This document shows positions 1-5,688 of a stretch of 16,653 bases of DNA, piece by piece. Source of the stretch: Lachnospiraceae bacterium (GTDB lineage Bacteria; Bacillota; Clostridia; Lachnospirales; Lachnospiraceae); the NCBI GenBank assembly GCA_900752065.1, contig CAADTT010000131.1, forward strand, positions 1 through 16,653, read 5' to 3'. The notes beneath the pieces are model-generated. The model had not been told where the DNA came from. It searched no databases and saw nothing but the letters and a program-made list of their open reading frames with translations. Position 1 is the first letter of the stretch. Every line of letters begins with the position of its first letter. Made by a program: the position numbers and the translations under genes.

Positions 1-473
1 TCCCCTATGGGCGTGTCAAGGCTTGCCGTGCTGCCCATTTCGGCGGCTTCTTTTATCCGGTCTACTGTTTCCCGGCTCACACCCAAAAGGCGGCCGACTT
101 CCCAGTCTGTGGGCTTTCTGCCGTAGCTCTTCTCAAAGGACGAACATACACGCCGATACTTCACGATCTCCTGTCTCCGGTGTACCGGAATCCGAACTGC
201 TGTAGAACAGTCGTCAATGTAACGCTGGATGCTCTGCCTGATCCAGATCAATGCATAGGTAGAGAACGCCGCGCCTTCTTCCGGCCTGTAGCCTTGGACG
301 GCATCACAAAGCCCCAAGTAGCCCTGCTGCTCCAAATCTTCTATGTCTTCATAAGCTGCATACTTCCGGGCTACGCTGTGTATAAGTCCCTTGTTCTGCT
401 GCCAGAGGTGCAGCATATTTTTCGCTTCATCTATGCCCGACTGGATCCGGGCCACCAATTCTTCATTTGACAT
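1..473 (-). CDS. Sigma-70 family RNA polymerase sigma factor, C-terminus beyond the window
   Basis: This is a partial gene with its start inside the window and 157 readable codons. Translating the minus strand from the ATG at 473 gives MSNEELVARIQ and onwards. Residues about 26-85 match sigma region 2: an EDLEQQGYLGL core-binding helix, then FSTYALIWIRQSIQRYI, the usual -10 recognition and melting segment. A region-3-like HTH follows (GRKPTDWEVGRLLGVSRETVDRI), ending near an SLDTPIGE stretch typical of the region 3 linker. A GGAGGG ribosome site lies just upstream. The gene is the last visible member of a minus-strand set with the excisionase-like, primase-helicase and small coiled-coil genes. 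It therefore more likely belongs to the mobile element than to host housekeeping. It may direct element promoters, but that is inference. Region 4 is not visible, so the exact sigma group cannot be assigned. Confidence 0.85.
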   Translation of the reverse strand, partial: MSNEELVARIQSGIDEAKNMLHLWQQNKGLIHSVARKYAAYEDIEDLEQQGYLGLCDAVQGYRPEEGAAFSTYALIWIRQSIQRYIDDCSTAVRIPVHRRQEIVKYRRVCSSFEKSYGRKPTDWEVGRLLGVSRETVDRIKEAAEMGSTASLDTPIG

Positions 474-796
474 TTTCTCCCGCCCTCCGTAAAATAGAAT
501 TATGTCAACTATTTTGGAGGGGCAGACCTGCGCCGGGTTTGTTCCTCTTTTGATTTTCTTCTCTATAGTGCATAAAAAGTAAGGTTTTGTCAGGTTTTTC
601 GCACTTTTCCCTGGGATTTCTTATGATTTTTCATCCAGTCAGATGCCGGAATTATAGCTTAAAACCGCCTTTTACACACATAACCATATCGGCAAACTCC
701 TGATTTTCCTGAATTTTTTGAATCTCCCCGGATGCAAGTACCCCCGCCGGTCACGTCCCCCCAGGAGTTTTCCGTTTTTTTGACCGGGGGCGTGGC
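474..796. other. Intergenic stretch inside the mobile element, no convincing gene
   Basis: This gap lies between the sigma factor start and the small coiled-coil gene. It contains an imperfect GC-rich inverted repeat (CCGGTC near 736-741 facing GACCGG near 781-786). It also holds a short minus-strand open stretch ending at a stop at 652-654 that reads GEIQKIQENQEFADMV and a little more, with no start codon next to a ribosome site. No sigma-A promoter with both boxes was found in front of the sigma factor. The gap may hold a leader or a gene remnant. Confidence 0.4.
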
Positions 797-1045
797 TCAA
801 TATGTCCGGACATTTCCGGAGATCATTGTCATCATACTTCGGGTTCCGTTCGGGTTTTTCGTGGTACAGTTTCCCAGGGCTTCCAGGCTGGCACTTATTC
901 TGTCCAGGTTATCATCAATCCGCTCCAGGGCGTCGGCTATGCGGTCAAGCCTGGAGATCTTCATAAACTCCAGCCGATCCGCTGTGCTTCTTGCTTCCGG
1001 GGCGTTTAAATATTCCGCCACAAGTCTTTCGTAATCGCTATTCAT
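797..1045 (-). CDS. Small hypothetical protein with predicted coiled coil
   Basis: The product is 82 aa and I do not recognise its family. The start at 1045 is chosen because AAGGAG sits 7-8 nt upstream. An in-frame ATG 15 codons earlier lacks such a site. Residues about 28-56 (FMKISRLDRIADALERIDDN and onward) show a regular leucine/isoleucine heptad pattern with alternating charge, which suggests a short dimeric coiled coil. The C-terminal 30 residues are polar and probably disordered. There is no signal peptide or membrane segment. The gene lies just beyond the putative replication origin, in the same direction as the primase-helicase upstream and the sigma factor downstream. A role as an accessory DNA-binding, regulatory or copy-control factor would fit the position but is not shown by the sequence. 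Confidence 0.6.
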   Translation of the reverse strand: MNSDYERLVAEYLNAPEARSTADRLEFMKISRLDRIADALERIDDNLDRISASLEALGNCTTKNPNGTRSMMTMISGNVRTY

Positions 1046-1102
1046 TCTTTTTGCTCCTTTCTTACTCGTTGGTGCTCCTGTTATTTTCACTTAATTCTCT
1101 TT

Positions 1103-1204
1103 GCGGAGAAAGCGGAGATTCCTGCGGAGAGTTTGCAGAGGATGCATTACACCAAAAAAGCCTGATTTTATGCGGCTTTGCGGTATCTAACGGAGCGGCG
1201 GAGG
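1103..1204 (+). repeat. Left GCGGAG iteron set
   Basis: Four exact GCGGAG hexamers (three extended to GCGGAGA) and two one-base variants lie in direct orientation. The first four copies start 9, 12 and 11 bp apart, close to one helical turn. That would place bound protein on one face of the DNA. Confidence 0.7.
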
Positions 1205-1279
1205 TTTTTTTCTACTTCCTACAGACTTTTTATATAGCTTTATAGCTTTACCGATTTTTTTATTATTCTTTTAAAATAA

Positions 1280-1369
1280 TCTCCGCTTTTCCGCTTCTAT
1301 TGATTTTAAAGGGTTTTTCCCTCCGCTTTGGCTCTTAAAACCTCTGCTTTCCCTCCGCCTACTCTCCGC
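1280..1369 (-). repeat. Right GCGGAG iteron set, inverted relative to the left set
   Basis: Four exact copies and two variants of the same hexamer lie on the minus strand. The variant GCAGAG occurs once on each side. The outermost copy ends 2 bp from the primase-helicase stop codon, so the set fills the space right up to the gene. Confidence 0.7.
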
Positions 1370-1371
1370 TT

Positions 1372-3558
1372 TTATTTAAAAGGAATTTCCTGCTGCTGAT
1401 ACTCTTCTTGTGTAATGGGTACAAAATCCGCCCCGTGTTTTCTCAAATTCCGGTACACCATCACGCCCCTTTTCCCATTTAGATTTGCTTTGTCTACAGG
1501 GCATCCGTTCGCCTCCATCCTGTCTTTAATATTCTGTCTATTTACGCTGGTATAACCCATAAGCTGACACCAGCTCATATAGGCAGTTTCAAACTCTGGC
1601 TTAGAAACCATATCCAGTTTATCTCCTGTAATGATATAGAACTCAGACAGGTAACGGTACACTGTGTCCATCTTCTCCCGGTATTCCTTCATAGCCACCT
1701 CACAAGCCTGTGATTTCGTCACCTTGAAATTATTCTCTATAAGCCGATGTAGCCCCTCCAGAAACCAATTAAAGATTGCGTCTCGTTCACTGAGCATTTT
1801 GTCCAGTATAGCTCCGTCCCGGCGTTCCTGCTCTATGGTGTTAATACAGGGAACCACGCACAGCCTTTCAAACAAATGCCCGCCCTTATCATCTTTGAAC
1901 GTCGGCAGATTATTGCAGGCTATTATTATCCCACCAGGAAAGCAATAATCAAAAGGCTGCTTTCCCTTTTTCTCGCACTTTATTTTATCTCCTCCGGTAA
2001 GCTGCTTAAAAATAGAACTATCCTTAATCTCACTGCTTGTCTGATCACCTATGCTTATAAGCCTCTTTCCTACAATTCCACCCAAAGCAAACTTAGACTC
2101 TTCATTCATATTCTGTATAGGTATATTTGCCGTTTGATCGCCCCCTAACAGTTCTCCAGTCAAATTAAGAAGCTGCGTCTTTCCTGAATTGCCCAACAGT
2201 GACCACAGAATCAGACAAAGCTTTGCCCTGTATACCCGCACATTAGAGAGGATCAGCCCTATATACTCCTGAAGAACGGCTTTCTTTTCCTCGTCAACTT
2301 CGCCGTCCCTGTCGCTGCATAAGTCATTCATGTAACGATCAAACACAGGTCTACTGTTGTTTTCCGGATGGTATTCACAATTAAGCTGTACCGTGCTGCG
2401 TAGCTTCGGCGTGTGCTTCTCTAACTCTCTGGTTTCCACGTTATAAAGCCCATTTCTGAGGTTAATGTACTTCTCATCTGTATCTAAATCCCGGAATGTA
2501 CATATGTTCCTCTCCTGGCAAAGCAGCAGGTTGTAGACATTATTAATCATGTTGTCACTGGCAAGCCCTACCGGAATATACCGCAATATGATAGATTTCA
2601 CCTTGTTACGGTTACATTTGCTGTACACTCCGTGTTCATACAGGTAGAAATCATCTTTTTCCTCGTCCGGCCGCCTTACAATTAGATAAGACAGTCCCCG
2701 GCTAATACTGTCTGCAAGTATGCCGCCGTTTATTTTCAATGTCTGGTTCTCCCCTCTGCCTGACAGATAGAGCCACGGCGCACCGATATTTTCGGCTTCT
2801 GCTACCAACTGTTGCAGCTCTGCTTTTGTATGTCCTTCCTTTTGCAGATAATCCGTCACGTCCCCCTTTTCTGTTTCTGATGTGATTGTCCATCGTATAG
2901 AGTGGGCATAATGCTTCAAGTCCTTTATGATGCGGTCTTTCAGCTCCAGCCCCGGCTTGTCATTATCCGGCAGTATTACCACTTTCGCCCCTGTGAAATA
3001 TGCAGCATATTCTTTCCTCCAGTCATTCACCCCTCCGGCAGTCGTTGCCGTATATCCCAGTTTCCTAAGCGTTTCTACATCCTTCTCACCCTCAACGATA
3101 TAAACCGGATAGCCGCCCCTTACCGCCTTTTTCAGCTCCGGCAGACGGTACAATGTGGCTATATCCTTCGTCTTGCAATAGCTGTATGTATCATTTTCAC
3201 GGTCTACGGTCACATACCGGATTTCTTTGCCTTCGAACCGTACCTTTGAATATAAATATTTTCCGTCTGCTGCCTGGTAATCATAAACCGCCTCTATAGG
3301 TTTCTTCTGTCCATACTCCAAACGCTCACGCCACACTGGAGGCTTATAATTTCCTAAATCCTGAAAAGTCAACCCAACGGCTCCTAAAATGTCCCTCGTC
3401 TCACATCCGGCATGACAGCGAAGCAGAAGCTTTCCCCTGTCTTCTGATATGGTGAGGCTTGCTTTATTATCCATATGCACCGGACACTTGCATTGATATG
3501 ATCTGTTGCTGATCCGGCGTGACACTTCAAAATGTGTTACTAATTCCTGTAATGTCAT
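1372..3558 (-). CDS. P4/D5-type primase-helicase (zinc finger, Toprim, SF3 helicase)
   Basis: This 728-aa protein is a likely replication initiator for the mobile element: primase activity at the N-terminus and a hexameric SF3 helicase at the C-terminus. A CHC2-like zinc motif covers about residues 21-53 (C25-P-V-H28, then C48 and C52). A Toprim domain follows at about 150-240, with VEGEKD (E156) and an acidic LPDNDKPG loop (D198, D200). The D5/SF3 ATPase occupies about 445-575: P-loop LLGNSGKT (454-461), Walker B-like RLISIGDQ (D505), sensor ACNNLP (N549/N550) and arginine-finger candidate R565. The first glycine of the Walker A consensus is replaced by leucine, a mild oddity. A C-terminal winged-helix-like region ends the protein. 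The ATG is preceded by GAGG at a 6-nt spacing. An iteron-type origin lies immediately downstream and an excisionase-like gene 78 bp upstream, probably in one operon. Confidence 0.9.
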   Translation of the reverse strand: MTLQELVTHFEVSRRISNRSYQCKCPVHMDNKASLTISEDRGKLLLRCHAGCETRDILGAVGLTFQDLGNYKPPVWRERLEYGQKKPIEAVYDYQAADGKYLYSKVRFEGKEIRYVTVDRENDTYSYCKTKDIATLYRLPELKKAVRGGYPVYIVEGEKDVETLRKLGYTATTAGGVNDWRKEYAAYFTGAKVVILPDNDKPGLELKDRIIKDLKHYAHSIRWTITSETEKGDVTDYLQKEGHTKAELQQLVAEAENIGAPWLYLSGRGENQTLKINGGILADSISRGLSYLIVRRPDEEKDDFYLYEHGVYSKCNRNKVKSIILRYIPVGLASDNMINNVYNLLLCQERNICTFRDLDTDEKYINLRNGLYNVETRELEKHTPKLRSTVQLNCEYHPENNSRPVFDRYMNDLCSDRDGEVDEEKKAVLQEYIGLILSNVRVYRAKLCLILWSLLGNSGKTQLLNLTGELLGGDQTANIPIQNMNEESKFALGGIVGKRLISIGDQTSSEIKDSSIFKQLTGGDKIKCEKKGKQPFDYCFPGGIIIACNNLPTFKDDKGGHLFERLCVVPCINTIEQERRDGAILDKMLSERDAIFNWFLEGLHRLIENNFKVTKSQACEVAMKEYREKMDTVYRYLSEFYIITGDKLDMVSKPEFETAYMSWCQLMGYTSVNRQNIKDRMEANGCPVDKANLNGKRGVMVYRNLRKHGADFVPITQEEYQQQEIPFK

Positions 3559-3636
3559 TCTAACCTCGTTTCTGGCGGCGGATTCTTGCCGGAACCCGCC
3601 ACGATCCGTATTTTTCTTTTATCAACCCTGCTATGT

Positions 3637-3852
3637 TCAATCGTTAATGCCCGACTGTACATCACACCACTTGTCAACCTTCCGGCGGTCATAAAGTACC
3701 CTGCTGCCAATACGCACTTCAAAGCCGTTTTCCTTTGCAAAATAGATCGCCTTGGTCTTTCCCATACTCAAATACAGACATAACTCGTTGATGTCCAACA
3801 GGCGTTTTTCGTCCAACCGTGGGGAATATATTTTATTGATTCTTTCATTCAT
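3637..3852 (-). CDS. xis: Excisionase-like winged helix-turn-helix protein
   Basis: This is a 71-aa basic protein. Residues about 17-62 follow the HTH_17/AlpA/Tn916-Xis pattern: LLDINELCLYLSMGKTKAIY as the helix-turn-helix, then EVRIGSRVLYDRRKVDKWCD, the typical wing and terminal helix. Such proteins bend attachment-site DNA to bias an integrase towards excision, or act as regulators of the element. The start at 3852 is chosen because AAGGTGG lies 8 nt upstream; an upstream GTG in frame would sit inside that ribosome site. It is the first gene of the minus-strand element set, 78 bp before the primase-helicase. Its own integrase is not in the window. Family membership is fairly clear, but excisionase rather than regulator is inference. 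Confidence 0.75.
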   Translation of the reverse strand: MNERINKIYSPRLDEKRLLDINELCLYLSMGKTKAIYFAKENGFEVRIGSRVLYDRRKVDKWCDVQSGIND

Positions 3853-3915
3853 GTAATAATCCACCTTTCTTTGATTTTCTATTAGATTACACGTGCATTT
3901 CTATGAAACGATTGT

Positions 3916-3944
3916 ATCATAATGCCACTTTTGCCAATAACCAA
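3916..3944 (-). promoter_or_regulatory. Candidate sigma-A promoter of the xis/primase operon
   Basis: On the minus strand TTGGTT (3944-3939) is followed after exactly 17 nt by TATGAT (3921-3916). This lies about 60 nt upstream of the xis-like start codon, in strongly A+T-rich DNA. Confidence 0.5.
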
Positions 3945-4271
3945 TCAGTTTATAGAATTTTAATACTTAGTGAGGTTTAAAAGCATTTCAATGGATGTCA
4001 ACGGATTTTGATAATCTTAAACGGTTAGCAACAAATTCTTAAAAATTACATTTTATACAATCTAATAAATTTTTTCTTAATTCTATAAATATTTTATAAA
4101 CTTACATGGCAATATAAAAGCACTTAATACCATCTATTCAGGTACTAAATGCTTTCCTGTATCATTATAAGTACGGCTTGTTCCTTCTTCTGCTGCGACA
4201 TTATAAAAAGCCATCCGGCAGCAGGACACTAACAACCCTTTTTCCGATTTGGTACTTTTTTGGTACTTGCC
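3945..4271. other. A+T-rich right edge of the mobile element, junction with host DNA
   Basis: No gene is supported here. Base composition shifts from very A+T-rich (3945-4130) to host-like near the queT promoter, so the element end most likely lies in this stretch. Visible structure includes a tandem CAATGGATGT/CAACGGATTT pair at 3989-4008 (8 of 10 bases equal), a long hairpin at 4117-4155, and GGTACT at 4141, 4251 and 4262, the last two as an 11-bp tandem repeat. These are plausible recombinase or Xis arm sites. The left end of the element is outside the window, so the attachment repeat cannot be defined. Confidence 0.4.
4117..4155 (-). terminator. Long hairpin, possible minus-strand terminator or end structure
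   Basis: AAAGCACTTAATACC (4117-4131) faces GGTACTAAATGCTTT (4141-4155) across a 9-nt loop. On the minus strand all 15 positions pair, two as G-U, while on the plus strand these two become A-C mismatches. This suggests the minus-strand RNA is the selected form. The tail after the stem on that strand is TTTTATATT-like but short. No intact minus-strand gene ends here. Confidence 0.4.
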
Positions 4272-4300
4272 TTGCTTTTCTCCTCCACCTGTGCTATACT
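4272..4300 (+). promoter_or_regulatory. Sigma-A promoter of queT
   Basis: TTGCTT (4272-4277) and TATACT (4295-4300) are separated by 17 nt, with an extended TGC directly before the -10 box. Transcription would start near 4307 and give a leader of about 115 nt carrying the riboswitch. Confidence 0.7.
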
Positions 4301-4345
4301 CAGAACCGTTACAAAGCCCATAAAACCAAGGTCTATAGGGCTTGC

Positions 4346-4414
4346 CGCCGATTCCCGGCGTAAAATGAATCGAGTGTTCGAGACCTTCCACTCGTAAAAC
4401 AAAACTAAAGGAGA
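4346..4414 (+). promoter_or_regulatory. Candidate preQ1-I-type riboswitch upstream of queT
   Basis: A 6-bp stem CGAGTG/CACTCG (4371-4376 with 4389-4394) closes a 12-nt loop beginning TTCGAG. It is followed by an A-rich tail (TAAAACAAAACTAAAGG) that runs into the ribosome site. Stem, loop start, A-rich third strand and 3' AAGG match the compact preQ1-I aptamer. CCTT in the loop (4384-4387) can pair with AAGG (4408-4411) of the Shine-Dalgarno, forming the pseudoknot that would hide it when the ligand is bound. Placement before queT, a queuosine-precursor transporter, supports the call. A further hairpin CGCCG/CGGCG (4346-4360) precedes it. Subclass assignment from memory is uncertain. Confidence 0.65.
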
Positions 4415-4423
4415 AAACTGAAT

Positions 4424-4915
4424 ATGAGAGACAAAAAAGTGTTATTTATCGTGCAGGCGGCTGCTATCGCAGCCATCTATGTGGTTCTGACCGTGGTGTT
4501 CGCCCCTTTAAGCTTCGGCGAAGTGCAGGTGCGGTTTGCGGAGGCGCTGACCGTCCTTCCTTTCTTCACCCCAGCGGCCATTCCCGGACTTTTCGTAGGA
4601 TGCATTATCGGGAATTTTCTGGGCGGTGCGATTCCTCTGGATATCCTCTGTGGAAGCATTGCTACCCTGATCGGCGCTCTCGGTTCCTACGCCCTGCGGA
4701 AGCACAAGCTTTTGCTTCCGGTTCCGCCCATCGCAGCCAATACGGTCATTGTTCCCTTCGTACTGTATTACGGCTATGGGGTGAATCTGCCGATTCCTTT
4801 TATGATGCTTACCGTGGGCATCGGGGAAGTCATTTCCTGCGGTGTCATTGGAATCATCGTAATGCTTGCACTTGAAAAATATGAGAAAGTGATTTTTAAA
4901 ACAGCCTCAGTCTAA
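4424..4915 (+). CDS. queT: QueT family transporter, substrate-binding subunit for queuosine precursor
   Basis: This 163-aa integral membrane protein resembles QueT (formerly DUF988), the S-component of an energy-coupling factor transporter thought to take up queuosine precursors such as preQ1 or preQ0. Hydrophobic segments lie at about 7-27, 42-65, 72-90, 96-116 and 122-150. Family-typical stretches are LSFGEVQVRFAEALTVLPFF after the first helix, GLFVGCIIGNFLGGAIPLDI in the middle, and VGIGEVISCGVIG near the end. It has no ATPase; the shared EcfAA'T module would be encoded elsewhere. AAAGGAG precedes the ATG by 10 nt and is embedded in the preQ1-type riboswitch. It ends just before a bidirectional terminator, so it is probably monocistronic. 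Confidence 0.88.
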   Translation: MRDKKVLFIVQAAAIAAIYVVLTVVFAPLSFGEVQVRFAEALTVLPFFTPAAIPGLFVGCIIGNFLGGAIPLDILCGSIATLIGALGSYALRKHKLLLPVPPIAANTVIVPFVLYYGYGVNLPIPFMMLTVGIGEVISCGVIGIIVMLALEKYEKVIFKTASV

Positions 4916-4931
4916 ACATCGTTTTTACTGT

Positions 4932-4971
4932 AAAAAAACTCGTCCTGAAGTCAAATAGGACGAGTTTTTTA
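4932..4971. terminator. Bidirectional rho-independent terminator between queT and the GIY-YIG gene
   Basis: AAAAAACTCGTCCT (4933-4946) and AGGACGAGTTTTTT (4957-4970) form a perfect 14-bp stem with a 10-nt loop. T-runs are available on both strands. The stop codon of the convergent GIY-YIG gene lies within its edge. Confidence 0.92.
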
Positions 4972-5250
4972 CGGTTCTGTACCGCTTGTACTGTTCTGCA
5001 TATTCCCTCTCTTTTTCTCTATCAGCAGCAGCTTCTCTTCCCGGTTTAACTGCTTGATCTCCCATTCCCTGTGCATTGCTTCCTGTTTTGTATCAAAACT
5101 CTCAAAATAAACCAGCTCCACCGGCCTGCGGCTTCTCGTGTATCTGGCCCCCTTTCCACTGTTATGTGCTTCCATTCGCTTGTCCAGATCATTGGTCCAG
5201 CCCGTGTAAAGCGTCGCATCGCAGCATCTTACGATATATGTATAATTCAT
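4969..5250 (-). CDS. GIY-YIG domain small protein, UPF0213/YhbQ type
   Basis: This 93-aa protein is almost entirely one GIY-YIG nuclease fold. Y5-I-V and Y15-T-G form the two signature strands, followed by R25, the KGARYTRSRRPVEL segment and the catalytic-type glutamate E62 in REWEIKQL. Length and sequence match the single-domain UPF0213 family, whose members may cut or bind nucleic acid but whose role is poorly defined. The start at 5250 is chosen because GGGAG lies just upstream and because the domain begins immediately (MNYTYIV). Longer in-frame starts at 5265 and 5346 have no ribosome site and add a segment foreign to the family. The gene stands alone, convergent with queT, and has an unusually structured upstream region. 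Confidence 0.88.
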   Translation of the reverse strand: MNYTYIVRCCDATLYTGWTNDLDKRMEAHNSGKGARYTRSRRPVELVYFESFDTKQEAMHREWEIKQLNREEKLLLIEKKRGNMQNSTSGTEP

Positions 5251-5590
5251 GCCTTCTCCCGCCATATAAAATGCGTCTGTCCTTTCGTTTTCCCGTTTTT
5301 TGTCTATGTAAAGCGCACACGCCAAAGCGTACACGCTGATTCGCAACTATTCCATACCCATAGTTCCGATGCATTCCCATGAAGCCCGCCTGCGGCGGTG
5401 GGGTCTTGCACTATATAAAGCAATCGATAAAAGGTATTTCATCCAGAAATCTGCTGCCCGAAGGCCGTGTGCAAAGATCGATTGCGGATTTTCCTTGCTT
5501 CTTCCCTATTAGTATACTACAGACTTTCTCTTTTGTGCCTGTCTTTTTTGGCCATCTTCCATATGCATCTGTGTGCATCCTCGCAAGGCA
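5251..5590 (-). other. Gene-free, structured upstream region of the GIY-YIG gene
   Basis: No gene is supported in this 340-bp stretch, but several RNA-like foldings are visible on the minus strand. A 12-bp stem at 5312-5323/5326-5337 uses four G-U pairs that would be mismatches on the other strand. CCGCC/GGCGG forms a tight hairpin near 5387-5400. A GCAATCGAT/ATCGATTGC long-range stem (about 5421-5429 and 5479-5488) encloses ATTTC/GAAAT and a GCC-TTCG-GGC tetraloop hairpin. A -10-like TATACT lies on the minus strand near 5515, without a good -35. It may be a structured 5' leader or a small RNA. Confidence 0.4.
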
Positions 5591-5629
5591 TTTTTATATC
5601 ATAGGGAACAAATTCCTATGATATAAAAA
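5591..5629. terminator. Second hairpin behind spoIIQ, overlapping the terminator T-run
   Basis: TTTTTATATCATAGG (5591-5605) and CCTATGATATAAAAA (5615-5629) pair perfectly over 15 bp with a 9-nt loop. On the minus strand its 5' arm is the T-rich tail of the preceding spoIIQ terminator. It may act as a back-up terminator or a 3'-end stabiliser. Confidence 0.6.
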
Positions 5630-5657
5630 ACAGCCCTTCTCCTCTATGGAAGGGCTG
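5625..5657 (-). terminator. Rho-independent terminator of spoIID-spoIIQ
   Basis: On the minus strand a perfect 9-bp GC-rich stem (CAGCCCTTC, 5657-5649, with GAAGGGCTG, 5639-5631) is followed directly by six T residues (5630-5625). It lies about 30 nt after the spoIIQ stop codon. Confidence 0.92.
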
Positions 5658-5688
5658 AACTCTTCTTATCCGTTCGCCTTTATAATCC

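Larger units (their letters stand above)
1103..1369. other. Putative iteron-type replication origin of the mobile element
   Basis: The 326-bp gap after the primase-helicase stop holds a symmetric repeat structure. On the left, plus-strand GCGGAG occurs exactly at 1103, 1112, 1124 and 1198, with variants GCAGAG at 1135 and ACGGAG at 1190. On the right, the complement CTCCGC occurs exactly at 1281, 1321, 1353 and 1364, with variants TTCCGC at 1289 and CTCTGC at 1342. Between them, 1205-1279 is 80% A+T and contains a tandem TATAGCTT repeat at 1233-1248, suitable for strand opening. Inverted iteron sets around an A+T-rich unwinding region next to a rep gene is the known layout of staphylococcal pathogenicity island origins. 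Origin function here is inference, but the symmetry is directly visible. Confidence 0.65.

Noticed and set aside
503..508. Perfect TTGACA on the minus strand just before the sigma factor gene
   Set aside because: A -10 box at the normal distance would fall inside the ribosome site, and none is seen there, so it is not a usable sigma-A promoter.
652..745. Short minus-strand coding-like stretch reading GEIQKIQENQEFADMV
   Set aside because: Composition is protein-like, but there is no proper start codon with a ribosome site and a stop lies just upstream in frame. It may be a decayed gene end, too weak to list as a gene.
4134..4391. Minus-strand 85-codon open frame beside the element end
   Set aside because: It runs antisense through the queT promoter and riboswitch, starts at a GTG with no ribosome site and has no recognisable domain. 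An integrase remnant was considered, but no catalytic motif is present.
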